Shown here piece after piece: positions 21,680-33,162 of a stretch of DNA of 64,000 nt. The position numbers were made by a program, and so were the translations under genes. Every line of letters begins with the position of its first letter. The stretch's first letter is position 1. Under the pieces are notes generated by a model, which worked only from the letters and a program-made list of their open reading frames with translations, searched no databases and was not told the DNA's origin. The stretch is from Zhengitettix transpicula (lineage: Eukaryota > Arthropoda > Insecta > Orthoptera > Tetrigidae): assembly GCA_037074705.1 (NCBI GenBank), contig CM073590.1, positions 164,112,746 to 164,176,745 on the forward strand, read 5' to 3'.

Positions 21680-21912
21680 AAGATCATCCTATTTTATGTC
21701 AGAAAAAAGGATTTATTAAATTAACCACGTTCATCGCTTAATTTGTGATAAAAAAATTAAACTTAAACCTAATGAGTTCGCAAATTAAGCAATGAAACGT
21801 GGTTAATTTAATAGTTATTTTATCTAACTAAAAATTGGTTGATGTTTATTTATTTATTCTTGTGAAATATTTGGTTGTGTAAAAAAGTTATTTATTTAAT
21901 AAATACAGACTT
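21680..21912. repeat. Family H tail modules in head-to-head inverted pair
   Basis: A 32-33-bp inverted repeat (21714-21745 and 21781-21813) differs by one indel and one mismatch. Both arms contain ACGT followed by GGTTAATTTAATA, or its complement. The right arm overlaps a degenerate hammerhead-like core: CTAATGA at 21769-21775 and GAAAC at 21794-21798. Each arm leads outward to CTGACATAA-like or CTAACTAAAAATTGG sequence, as in family H at 8723 and 49455. This is a pair of inverted tails, a layout seen in Penelope-like elements. Confidence 0.5.
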
Positions 21913-22155
21913 CCCACTATCCTATGTTTCGTAACTGCAACAAGTTTCGTAAACGTTACTTTCTGATAATCTAGAACTATCTTTGTATACTTTCTGTAAC
22001 CGTTATTCCAAATAAAATCCATAAATTTTTATCGTCAAAAAAAGACCAATTTGATAATTATTTTTTCTGACTAAAAATTGGCTGATGTTTATTTATTTAT
22101 TTTTGTGAAATATTTGGTTGTGTAAAAAAGTTATTTATTTATTAAATACAGACTT
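21815..22155 (+). repeat. Direct duplication of about 97 bp, 243 bp apart
   Basis: The segments 21815-21912 and 22058-22155 are nearly identical. Both run from CT[A/G]ACTAAAAATTGG through GATGTTTATTTATTTATT and GAAATATTTGGTTGTG to AATACAGACTT. They belong to the outer part of family H tails, so this may be a remnant of tandem terminal repeats. Confidence 0.75.
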
Positions 22156-25001
22156 TACTAATCAAATAAAATATTAATGATACATAAATTATGATTATTA
22201 ATACAACTTATAAATAAACAACAGCCAATTTGATGTCAGAAAGCATATATTTATTTATGGAAAATTAAACTCAGTTTCGTCGCATTAAATATTGCGTATG
22301 TACAGTTTGTCGTTCTTGCGGCTCTTATGTTTATTAATCATCTTACTTCTTTATATAATTAGTATACATGAAATGTTACAATGAAAGTGAATTTATTTAC
22401 AGTTTATGAATGCAAATTTGAACTCGAAAAGTAGCAAAGTCTTGTGATTGATAAATAGATGTGATATGCTAGAAGTTATAAAGTAAACATTTATTGGAGG
22501 TGAATGAAAGGTAATAATGTTAACGTACTACTGATGCATGTACTGTTGGCACGTATTATGTAATAGACTTGTCGCAACTAGACACATCCTGGACGTGCAG
22601 AAAATCAGAATACTAAACCAGATTGTATTGGAATTGGTGACAGTGAAAATCGCTCTGTTTAACGAAAATACACAAAGTAATATTATAGACATGGTTCGAT
22701 TTTACATCAAGATTTTGTTAAAGCACGATGTATCCTTGCGTACAATACTTACGACAGAAACTTTTAATGTATAAGCAAATCTTATTATAATAAACCCTCA
22801 CATTGTGCTGTCAATTCTAATAGTTACCTATATATCATTAATCGCCATTCATCTTCAGTAAATTTTCCGATCACTTGGAATGGGGTTGACGTGGGTGTAC
22901 ACCAGACCTTGCATTAGGGCCAGCTTTACAAGTTTGCACGGACTTACCAGGCTCAGCCTGGGTTACTTTGTTCCGAGGTCAGCTTCTGTTTTGATTTTGC
23001 TTCCTAAGAGACCAGAGTAAACCGCTTATTGTCTATAATTGCAGTAATTAGTGGGTAGGAACTCTGGCTAAATATGTCTCCAAAATCTGGAGATAATTGT
23101 TGAGAACAAAAAATGTACACGGCTTCACAGTAATTATATGCAAATTTTTGTAATTATGCGGTTTTCGTAATTTTCAATCATATTGTCGTGTGAGATTTTT
23201 AGTAAAATATTCCATTGAAGCATAGGACCAATAATACACTCAAATAAAGTACTAGAGACAATTATAAGTAACAAGGTTGGTCTATTAATTTTTATTTACT
23301 TATTTTCAATCTAGTTACCTATCATCAATATTTGGAAACAAAAAGAAGTGATAATAACGACTCCGCGAGGTTCATGGAATCCGTTTGCCGGTGATGAATC
23401 AAGTAAGTTTATAATTTTTTTTTGTGGTTGAAGAATCACCTTTATCATATCGCCAGCGAAAAAAAAAGTATACTTAAAACTCTATGTAAAGTGACTACCA
23501 TCGCAAATTCTCCAAACATTTCAAAATACTGGTTTACTTTAGTGACAAAAGCCGTGCGATGCCGGAAAAATCATTTGGGGATTTTTCGGTAAGCTGGTGG
23601 AAAACATATTTTCCATATCGATTACGTGGGTAAAGTGGATGACGTTTTTCCCATGCGGGAGAACGAGTCTCCCGAAGATTCTTCATCAGAGACATGCTGA
23701 GATGTTAACATTAATTTAGTATAGGAATACATAAAAAGACGAGCCAAACAGGCAAAAGTTTATCTCTTAGCTGAAGCTAGAAAAACGGACTTCGAGACTG
23801 TACGAACAAAGGAAGTCTCATCCTATTTTCCTTAAAGTACCAATCGTCAAGAAATATTCTACCAGAATCAAAAGGTTTTGAAAGAAAACCCTGAAAGTAT
23901 TACTTAATTACATGAAATGGAATTCATTTTATTTCTTTAGTTAGGCTTAAAACCGAGATGTTTCTTAAAAGCTATTAAAAATAGTTATTATTTTGCATTA
24001 CAAAACAGTGCCTAGAACTTCCGAAGAATAAGTAAAATAGTATGAATTAATTTCGTCAGTAAATTTGGAATTAAACATATTAGGGTATAAATAAATTAAT
24101 ATTTTTATATAATTTGACACTTTTTTCTATAAATACGAACAGATAATGACGTAGAATTTTAGTGTTGATGGTTTTCTATGCCTGTGGAAGTCGCCTTTGT
24201 TGTGAACATAATTCTGCCACAGTAAGAAAAACCCAATTCACGCAACCCAGGAATTATAAGGCTTACATGTGTGTAAATTATTGCACAAATTACAAGTCTT
24301 CCCAGCTATGGCGTACCCTCGTTCGAGAAATATTAACCGAAATTGTTGAGAAAAACTTCGGACAGTAAGATACAGGAATGACAATCCTTGCCTTCTCGGT
24401 TTGGCCACTAAAAAATGTAGGTATAACTCGAGAGGTGTAGCAAGACGTGTCAGCGTAAGATGCGCAGCGGTTCATGCGTAATGGGTGTAGTCCGGAGCTC
24501 AGTTCATCACTAACCTTTGTTTTGGCAACTTGGTAGTGTAAAAAATATTCTGAAAACATCCTGAACTGATCACAATATATTTTCTTAATTCAATATTTTG
24601 TACACTATAAAAATAAAAGTTACGAGATGATGAGTACACGGTGTGAAGAAGAATATAATGAATATTTTTAAGAACGATAATGGCGTTGCTCCAAGAGGGC
24701 GCTCCAACTGGACTACAATGCTTCCCCTCCACCATCTCCTTTATTTTACCACGTATCTGACAGAACTTTCTAAACCTTTCCAGCTATATTATGCGTGTGA
24801 TTGTTGAACAAGAGGAAATGTGTTGAAGATTTTATATATGAACAGTGCTCAAGATGCGAAGAAATTTTCAGGGTATATTAAAATTGGCGTTTGCACTCTC
24901 TGCAAAATGCAAGTACGTTTCACGTTCCCCACTAAGGCTGTCCCTCCAATACGGTCTACGTGATGTTTTAACATTTCTTATTTTCCATTATTTTATTTGA
25001 A
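22156..25001. other. Unannotated spacer
   Basis: No recognisable gene or complete repeat. A further TTGATGTCAGAAA piece at about 22230 looks like a family H end. Frames at 22538-22774, 24162-24368 and 24559-24290 have no known motifs. Confidence 0.35.
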
Positions 25002-25406
25002 ATGTTAAGTGTAAAAAACTGGGGGTTATTTGTTACGTGCTATACTTACCGTACTGGTAACACAAGGAGAATTATAGCACACGCAGTGCTTAGAGCTCGT
25101 AGTACAATTGAGCAGCGTCTATTTAAGGCTCAGTGGTGTAGGCTGCGCATGCTCGTCGCTCCCTCCACTGCGCGGAAATGTGTTGCATTATCTGCGGCTG
25201 CAAGCCAGGGTAATATCGCGACAATGCGCTGCACATTCCACTTCAGGAAGCTCTTACGCGCCACGAGCCCTCATCAACGGATAATGTTATCAGTACATAT
25301 GCGTAGAAATTATTTAAAGAGTCCTAGCAGACATTTCATATGTAATGTGCAATATTATTATTGTTCCGCTAGAGTATCAAGTGTTTTCGTTACAAATTAC
25401 AAATGA
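25002..25406 (+). CDS. Unassigned 134-codon ORF in a GC-richer patch (doubtful)
   Basis: The longest open frame in the window. It is basic and cysteine-containing (for example CTFHFRKLLRATSPHQRIML) and coincides with a patch rich in CpG (about 25090-25270). I recognise no domain, no repeat copy and no splice context. It could be a chance frame in GC-richer DNA, a CpG-bearing regulatory or promoter region (TATTTAAG at about 25120 is TATA-like), or a relic of an unknown element. The first Met is the only support for the start. Confidence 0.15.
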   Translation: MLSVKNWGLFVTCYTYRTGNTRRIIAHAVLRARSTIEQRLFKAQWCRLRMLVAPSTARKCVALSAAASQGNIATMRCTFHFRKLLRATSPHQRIMLSVHMRRNYLKSPSRHFICNVQYYYCSARVSSVFVTNYK

Positions 25407-25944
25407 AAGACCGTATAGAATTGTTTGTGGACGGTATTAAATTAAAAAGTGCTAATTAATTCTCTCCTTAATAATAGCTGTATTCGTATGAGTGTCTATG
25501 ACTCAAATATGATGGAAAACATCATTCAATTCTTAGTCATTGAAGGACACACTCTTTGACGGTCAAGTCATGTCTAATCTGCTTCCATTTCCCAGGATAG
25601 CCTATTGTTGAAGCTGATCTGGTGGATCTTCCGAGAAGCCACAACACTGTTCATTGTTCGACACATTGCACATTGTGGGTAATTCATTGTGGTACCCTAG
25701 GTATTAGCAATACTTAACATTAGCAAACACTGATATCCGATAAAGACTTCGGTGTAATTAAGGTGAATAAAATGTTTAAACTCGAACTATTATTAATTAT
25801 CTTTTATCAGCCCGCGGAACCATTATCAACAGGAAATAAAGGAAACTTACAGTTCTGTGACTATTTCCAGCTGTATAATATTATTGGTGAATAAATATGG
25901 AAGTCAACACTCAAAATAGGAGTGAGCGTCACTAGTTATAATTC

Positions 25945-26656
25945 CATCTATAAAATAAAAAGTACGTATATTTGTATGTATGTATATATTTACGTTAACC
26001 TCAATACATATTTAAACACACGGACAGATTGCAAGAAAAATTGGTATACGTATTCTTCAAACGACGATAAACGGTACTGTGTGGGTGAGAAACCTGTTGC
26101 ATAAACGTGGAAGGAATTATAATTAAAAAAGTGATCATTTTATGTTAAATTACTGCGCGTCAAGAAATCATGACGACAGAGCACACGCAAGGATGAAACG
26201 TTACTACGCGACGATAATGCACAAGAAAGTAAATATTTCATTTTTTCGTAATAAAATAAAGCAGAAATAGTTTGATTGAATAAAAAAGTATAATTTTATC
26301 CAGGAATACTCCATCGAATGATGATAAAAAATAATACGAAAGATTATACGATCCGTGGAACTAAATTTCTTTTAAATACCTTGACTTTTAAATGAATGAC
26401 ATAGCATAAATATGGCACGTACCATAATTTTGCCCAATTTTGTATGTACTGGAGGAGTCATATATTTATTTTAAAACGAATACATATTATTTGTTAATAA
26501 TTATAATTTAATCGATTTTTAATGTGCTAAAACTCACGAATTATTTCAAGTGAGATTCGTGAAAATTTTTTGGTTATATTTGTATATTACATAATTTAAA
26601 ATATTTGATTATATATTTGTAAAGAATGAGTACCTGTGCAACGCTGGGCTCCCAGC
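25945..26656 (-). mobile_element. Family E element, copy 1
   Basis: Read on the minus strand, it starts at AGCTGGGAGCCCAGCGTTGC and ends in CATACATACAAATATACGT...TTTTATAGAT. The same start block (GCTGAGTGCTCGGCGTTGCC and relatives) and (ACAT)n end occur at 36695-37614 and 51085-51853. Shared middle pieces include GCGCGCAGTAATTTA-like and CCCACAC/CCCACAGTACCG. There is no coding capacity beyond a 60-codon frame. It is a non-autonomous repeat of uncertain class; similar GGCGTTGCCCG-headed, CATA-ended repeats are widespread in arthropods. Confidence 0.7.
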
Positions 26657-28488
26657 TTGTCTTTGAATAAAATTACAGATGATTCCTTATATTCTGAGTT
26701 AACTGTCTTCCTTCACGTGGTTTGGGTCAATAGCTAATACTATAATAGGTTTTCTGAACTCTATTCTTCACATTAAGTGAATCGAGTGTAGGGCTATTAT
26801 TTCAAAAAAATATTTTCAGTATGTGATAAAATACCTTAAAATAAATTCATTTGAATTCGGAAAACAAACATAATTCATTTTTAAAAATGATTTCATGTTT
26901 ATGTAACTAAATATGAGAATACTAAACACTTTGAATTTAAAAATCATAACTAAACAATTTGATATAATTTACATGATTAATAAAATTTACTAACCATGCG
27001 TTTTTTTAATTTTCTGGGAGAAAGAATCATACCCTACTAATTTTTCGAATGCAGCCCGTGGTTGACTACGTTATAATGTTACTACGTAAATTATACCTGG
27101 AGTATACATTGGTGAAGAGCTTGATTTACCAACTACTGGAAATACGTCACGATGCAAAGCGTAGCGTTCATCTATCATGCAGGTTGCTCTCGAGGACCAA
27201 CTTTCGTTCAGTTACCGACGTCATCGATGGGAGACGTGTATCAGACCGGTACACAGATGAAATTTCCGGTTGATTGTTAGTTTTCATGTTCTGACTCGCG
27301 GAAGCGTGTTACCGTGACAACTACCCTAAGGTTCATTGCCGTTTACTGTTACGAGTCTCTGTCACTTTATGTTCATGTTTGACATTCTTTTAACAACTTC
27401 AATCTTTGGTACAGAGAGTATAAAATGTCTTTCGTTCTTTACTAGTCGTGCGTTTATCAGGGATATTAATGACGCCCATGAAATCTTCATAATTCAGCGA
27501 AGTTTAACTAAAATAAACATTTCTAAAAGTATATGGTGTAATTGTTACATACTAAAGGCAAATTAAACTCAACTGCCTTTCAGAGTGTTTTACAACTTTA
27601 TGAAACTTGTATCGTATAATATTTACAGATTATATTGTATTGCACATCCCGTATAATAAATTCCTGATTGGTTTCTCGAGTGATGAATTTAATCTGATAA
27701 ACTTACCCCATGAAAAAAATTATTTTGTATCTCAATACTTGTCAAGTTCAACTTTCACTGCTGGAAATGTTTACGAAAAGTATATTGAACATTTACTTAT
27801 TATTATTGACAGCGTGAAGACGTTGTAAAAGTGTGGGCGGTATTTATTTAAAATCGTGAGGTACTAACGACCTGTTTCTTCCAATGAAAGTCGCTGTAAT
27901 CGTGTTAGCTATACGAACAATTTAACACCGCCGTCGGCCGATGTTTACTGAAGATGACCGAAATTTTGTCCTGTAGTCTGTTAATTTCGTAGTGTAACTC
28001 AGGTTTGTTATATCGTAATCAACAAATATCTATCAATATATTGGATGCTTAAAAGAAGGAGAAAACTCGTTTAGACCTTATAGATATATTATATGCGATG
28101 ATTATACTGTACAGTGTGATAGGCGAACAGTAAAAATAATTTTTAAATTTAAATTGAGGACACATAGGTAATTAAAAAGTATACAGTAATTATTTTTTGT
28201 TTTACGTCTGCCTTGTTATCATTATATAAAATAAAATTTACTTTACCACCAATAACAGACCATATAACAAAATAACCGTTTAAAATAACAAGTACGATTG
28301 GGTAAAGACAACAGGAAAAACAACATAATGTCATATATAAAATTAACTGTAGGAAGATAATTGTAAAATAGTTACATTTAACAAACTGAACGGGAACGAG
28401 AAACAAGAATAAAATAACTTAAAAATACCACAATGCTTTAGATTATAATGTGGTCGCAACGCATAGATTAGAAGAAAGTTCAATAAGG
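26657..28488. other. Unannotated spacer
   Basis: No recognisable features. Frames at 27049-27273, 27336-27566 and 27607-27828 (plus) do not resemble known proteins and share no splice-linked theme. Confidence 0.35.
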
Positions 28489-28600
28489 AACGTAGGTTTT
28501 CCCGGTGTAGTTGCTGGATGAAGTTCTCTCGGGATTCCAACCGGGTAGCGTAGTTTTGTAAACACAACGTTTCGATGGCTTGCACCTGAAGAAGATAAGC
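28489..28600. repeat. Family D repeat, copy 1
   Basis: Contains CGTAGGTTTTCCCGGTGTAG, CTCTCGGGATTCCAACCGGG and ACACAACGTTTCGATGG, blocks shared with 49619-49690 and 63251-63373. The GGATTCCAACCGG block has hairpin potential. ACGTTTCG followed by CACCTGAAGA resembles a split or permuted version of the family C/H motifs. Class unknown; perhaps another Penelope-type tail. Confidence 0.5.
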
Positions 28601-29546
28601 GTCAACGTATGAAAATGTCTCATTTAAGCAGCTTTGAGGAAAATACGTTTTCCGACAAAATAAAATTATTTAAATATCTGTTCAATATCGATTCGGCGTT
28701 GAACTGAACATTTTTTGTGACAAAATATTAATATTTGAAACAAATTTATAAACAAATATTCTATGCTATTAGATGGGAGTTGCCACTATGTGTATTACCC
28801 TATACATAGCATGTCTACACCTTATTATTATTCTTATGGTATTTCTAAATGAGTGTTTTTGCTGTAATTTTATCTACAAATTTAATATTTAACCAACTTA
28901 TTTGTATGAGCAACAATTTTTTTATCAACATTTATCATAGGATTATTACTACTAATTCAAGATGCTGTAAAAAATGAGTTTAACATTTCAACGTTTTTTG
29001 AGTGATAGAAAACGTATATTTACAACTTAATTGTTCATTTCCATTTTGAAATGGTGTGATAATCTCAATAATTATATAAGTCTAAAATTTATTTATTTTA
29101 TCAAAATTGTTCATTTATGTTATTTCTTCCGTAGATTACAAATCTGTATTCAAAAACTGAAGAAATATGTACTGAATCGATGTTAATTTTTTAAACGCTT
29201 TTTAAAAAATAAACTCTCTCTTATTAATCTTAATCTACATATTATTTTCTATAAATAAGAGTAATTAAATAAATGACGTACTTATTTTTGTTATTTTTAA
29301 GAAAATATTTATTAATACTTCTTAAAAACTTTTAATGTTACATTCTTTTAACTATTAACCTTCACTTGTGCTAATACATGATCATAATTCTTATATATCA
29401 TTGGATCCCACGTACCTTTCTCTATCTACTCCTCTGAATCTATCTTCTCTCTACATGTCTTTATGTGTGAAGAACGTCTATTGATTTAATAAATTTCCAT
29501 GGACGCTCTTAATAAGAAGCGTAGGTTTAATACGGACTATGATATT
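28601..29546. other. Unannotated AT-rich spacer
   Basis: No gene or repeat boundary recognised. Confidence 0.4.
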
Positions 29547-30225
29547 ACTAACTCTCTACTCACTATACTCTGTGTTTACGAAGACTAAGTTTATACAGTT
29601 AGATGTCGTAAACAGAGAGTTAATTTATGTGTCTGTTCTGTCATAATGATTACTTGTTGCTGTGATTGTATTACGCTGCGTCTTAATTGCAGTATTCGTT
29701 GCCTAAATTGAATTTCTTGGCCTGCGTCTTTCGCCAGGGACTCTGCGGCTCACACCTCACGCGTGCGAATTGCACCATTATAACTTTCTTAATTACGGTT
29801 CCCTCTAATGAACCGTGCAGGCAAATGTTTGTCAACCGAAGTTGGGTAAAGGAGGGGCGGAACAAGCAATTATTTGTTATTTATTCTCTGAGGGAAAACA
29901 CTAGATTTTCATAAATCTTAGTTCACTAGAAAATAGTAGAGATGGTTAAAGCCGTTTTGCGACCTTTCAAAAATACTAAAATCAATGCATAACTTCATCA
30001 ATTCTTTCATGGCACTGTTGTCTGAACTGAAAGTATTGGCGGTGTAGTTCTTCAAGAAGAAAGAGGAACACCAACTATTTTTTATGTAGCACTCGACGTG
30101 AACCCTCGATAATGTTCTATATCCGGCAGACTCGTGATACAAATATAAATAAGTAAAGAACTTTGCGGGAGTCAATCAGTTAACTAACTTTCTACTCACT
30201 ATACTCATTGTTTACGAAGGCTCAC
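29547..30225 (+). repeat. Direct repeat pair (about 43 bp) 636 bp apart
   Basis: ACTAACT[C/T]TCTACTCACTA followed by TACTC, TGTTTACGAAG and CT occurs at 29547-29589 and again at 30183-30225, with few mismatches. The enclosed 590 bp hold small frames on both strands (29687-29914 plus, 29865-29683 minus, 30175-29918 minus) with no recognised motif. It may be an old local duplication or the short terminal repeats of an unknown element. Confidence 0.6.
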
Positions 30226-30265
30226 AGAGTTAGTGAGTGATTATGTGTGGAAAGGGATACTTATT

Positions 30266-30836
30266 ACTTTTTTTTTTAGGGCTACAGGCTACATGAGGGT
30301 AATCCACGTTGGGTAACTCCCCTTTAATAGCATAGGGCGGCATTTGAAAGGGGGGATGCGGAAGGGTAGAGGAAGGTAGCCAAGAGTTAACTAGGTCCCC
30401 CGGGCTATATTTTAAGGATCCTACCCGGCATTCGCCTAGAAAAACCTGCATCAGGTAGGTCGGGCATTGGGTACTTGTCCCACGCCCTTCCGATAGCGGG
30501 AGAGGAGTTTGCTGTGGGGACGCAGCATTACCTTCTCCGTGCCTCGACCAGTTTAGGAGGCAGCTGGCCGACTATTCCAATGGGAATAGCGGACAACTCT
30601 TACCGTATGCCCAAGGTCTGCGACCCCGGAACATACACCTCTCAAAACAGGCCGAGGTGCCTCGGCTTGTGGGAACCTTAGTTCAAAAACGGAGAGGAAA
30701 AGGCATCCCCAAATTTAGCCCCTTCGTATCTCTCCTACAAGGTTCTACCTGCGAGAGAATATCCCTCGCAGGTACTGCCTGCGAGAGAATATCCCTCGCA
30801 GGTACTGCCTGCGAGAGAATAGCCCTCGCAGGCCTT
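30266..30836 (-). mobile_element. Family A retroelement, full-length copy with TSD and tripled hairpin
   Basis: On the minus strand the copy runs from the hairpin end (30836) to the poly(A), seen as T residues at 30268-30277. GGATACTTATT flanks it on both sides (30255-30265 and 30837-30847). This 11-bp target-site duplication is the same length as at copy 1. The hairpin unit is present three times in tandem (30748-30832), unlike other copies. Frames on the plus strand here (30475-30681) recur in other copies but run antisense to the poly(A), with no sign of translation. Confidence 0.9.
30748..30832. repeat. Three tandem 30-bp hairpin units
   Basis: Units start at 30748, 30778 and 30808. Each has CCTGCGAGAG, a short centre (AATATC or AATAGC), CCTCGCAGG, and the first two are joined to the next by TACTG. 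Each can fold as a 9-bp stem. Other family A copies carry only one such hairpin, so this is an expansion within this copy or its source. Confidence 0.9.
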
Positions 30837-31139
30837 GGATACTTATTGCATTTCGCCGATAGTATTATTAGTAAGAATACTAAGACGAGAAGCCTGAGAG
30901 AGGCAAGTTTTGGTGTCTTGATGTCATCATGCTCCTGCAGTGTTGCCCGAACCACATAATATCTTATCATCCTGTGGACATCCTGGACTTATTTTTGGGC
31001 ATTGTAGCAGCCAATCCCCCGAAGTATTCGGTAGACTCAGTGAATTCTTGCTTATTGTAAATATTGTATTATTTTAAACCATTCATCCCATATTACGGGT
31101 TATTTTAGGCAAGTTAAAAAAATAAATCTTTCTAACGTA

Positions 31140-31979
31140 AATCTTAAAGTTATATTTATTGGAGACCCACAATATAGGCTAGTCCCGATAGAGACTCAGG
31201 TTTTATGCTGAACTACAAAATTTTATATTATTTGCTTAAAAACCGCTCACCATTTCAAGAATATTTGACTAGAAATCGCTCAAGTCTAAGAGCGGATAGT
31301 TTTATTCAATAGTCTCCCTCCAGATGTAAAGAACAATAATTACTACAAGAGTTTAGGATTCAGTGAAAAAATATTCTTCTGAAAGGCGCAGTTTTACTCA
31401 GTACAAGAGTTTATTGATCATTCCCCTAATAATTAGTTATTTTTTGTTATACTGAAAGTGTTGTATGTGTTGCACATAAAACTACTTTTTTCATAACTTT
31501 GGTCTTTCTGCTCTTTTGTTTGTTTGTTTCATGTACGGTCTGGAGTTTCTACAAAAGGGCAGGGCCTGGAGTTTCTACAAAAGGGCAGATTCCTCGTCGC
31601 TCTGTTTCGTGAAGTGACTTGACCCTTGTTTGTGTTTCCTCCTTGTGTGCGTGTGTCAGGTTTTGTGTTTATTCTTGTGTGATGTCTAATTATATATTTT
31701 ATGATAGTTAATTCTCTAATCATTAATTTTTTACTAGTGTGTAATGATTTTATGAGTTCTGCAAATATTATATTCTACTGTTAGTATAGTTACATAATTA
31801 TTATTTTTGTTATTATTACTATATAGTTCTTTTAAGTATGTTGCCGATTTTTAGTATTTTTATATTAACTTCTAATTATTTATAATTGTAGCATCCAATG
31901 AATACATTGTAATTTTATGTAATGACGTATCCTATTTCCTCATACGAGGTCTAATGGAATAAAGTAAATCAAATCAAAT
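31140..31979 (+). mobile_element. Jockey/X-element-like LINE, 5'-truncated copy 2
   Basis: Homologous to 1119-2130 in the opposite orientation. ORF remnants (to the TAG at 31434-31436) are followed by a 3' untranslated region ending GGAATAAAGTAAATCAAATC, with an AATAAA-type signal near the end. A 26-bp piece with GGAGTTTCTACAAAAGGGCA is tandemly doubled at 31539-31590, where copy 1 has a single version. The 5' edge is unclear and is set at about 31140 from weak similarity. No target-site duplication was seen. Confidence 0.75.
31190..31436 (+). pseudogene. LINE reverse transcriptase C-terminal remnant, copy 2
   Basis: One frame gives KILYYLLKNRSPFQEYLTRN then RSSLRAD, equivalent to copy 1's NYETR...LRSD region. 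After a frameshift, another gives LFNSLPPDVKNNNYYKSLGF. After a premature stop comes FYSVQEFIDHSPNN, which ends at the TAG at 31434-31436. Both copies keep the FYS(L/V)QEF(L/I)D.SPNN end, which confirms the same family. At least one frameshift and one nonsense codon make it non-functional. Confidence 0.75.
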
Positions 31980-32894
31980 ATTTGGCATGTTTTAGTGATT
32001 TTATTAATAGTGGGTCCCCGGCGTTTCCCGACTTTTAATAATTAAACTGAGAAACATACATAACCCCGGATAAGACTCCAATTTCGGTTGTTTTTGCTTT
32101 ATTTTTATGTAACGACCCTCCATCCCCATCCGTAAGGGTGCTCCACTCCTATACCAAAAAATGTTTAAATTATAGACAATCAACATCCGGTGAAACAGTA
32201 TCCATCGAAAATTTTGTGTTTCGTTAATTTCTTGGGGGTTAATGAATAAAAGTGTTTTTATTTGTAATAGTGTTTGTGTTTTCGCGATTCTGTGTACTCA
32301 CACGAATCTGTCATTAAGTTTTGTGATTGTTTTTATGTGTTGCGCGATCTAGTACTTCGGTACCTCGATGTTGTAATTGTAATGTGGATGGTAATTAAAA
32401 AGTACGAGAGCTTCATACATGACTATAATATTGAAAAAATTATTAAAGGTTTTAAATTAGTGTTCTCTACTATTTGTCACCAAAACGTGGGACTATTAAA
32501 ATAAACATCGAAAATATAAATTTATTTTCGGACCAGCTTTTCTGTAACAATTTCACAGTAATTTATTGTTTCAGAAGCTCAATTTGAGGTTAGAAAAGTC
32601 GTGACAATAATGTTTTACAAAAAATGAAATTTAAATTAAACTATTGAAAGACTAATTTCACTATATGAAAGTATTAATAAAATGGCCGATACATTTTTAC
32701 TGAAGTATCTACAAATTTTCAGTAAATTGAAATTGTGTAAGATTTATTTATAGTTTGTCGTAGTTTTTTTAAAAAATTTTACTAACACAATCATTAATTA
32801 CAAATGAGATATTTTAAGGGAGGCATAACATTCTATATATTATGCTGATTGTGAAAGCTAAAATAATTCGTGGAAATATAATACTCGATAGAAA
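31980..32894. other. Unannotated AT-rich spacer
   Basis: No recognisable feature. A 76-codon frame (32274-32504) has no known motif. Confidence 0.4.
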
Positions 32895-33162
32895 TGTTAA
32901 GAGAATTGCCTTTCACTCTTCTCCGAGGACGTCCTTTGCCCACTGCTTTCATTCCACCCTTGTGTGGAACTTTGTTATCTTCTTTGAGAACGTCGGTATC
33001 TATAGTCTGCCTGAAGATTTCCTCTATTTTGTGGACTGTAACAAGTAGACGGTCCTCTCTAACGAATGTGGCGTCGTTGCTAGGTGATACGCCATTGGAA
33101 CGCAACCGACTGCGACGCCCAGAAAATTTGTGTACTGCCAGTCTTCTCTCAACAACAAACAT
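32895..33162 (-). CDS. Candidate lone exon, unknown protein (doubtful)
   Basis: An open minus-strand frame (from 33162 to 32833) has balanced composition unlike its AT-rich surroundings. It encodes a charged, non-repetitive peptide with DRLLVTVHKIEEIFRQTIDT and a basic end with an AT-hook-like KGRPRRRVKG. Just upstream on the minus strand is ATTTCTAG, a plausible 3' splice site. Candidate 5' splice sites are weak (for example AGAGTGAAA near 32917). I cannot name a family. The last 20 or so codons fall back into AT-rich DNA and are probably intronic. An unrecognised transposon piece is equally possible. The start is set by the first Met and is uncertain. Confidence 0.25.

Noticed and set aside
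30475..30681. ORF of 68 codons recurring at 30475, 34658, 41936 and antisense in the first copy
   Set aside because: It lies in family A and recurs only because the element's DNA is conserved. It runs antisense to the poly(A) tail and resembles no protein family.
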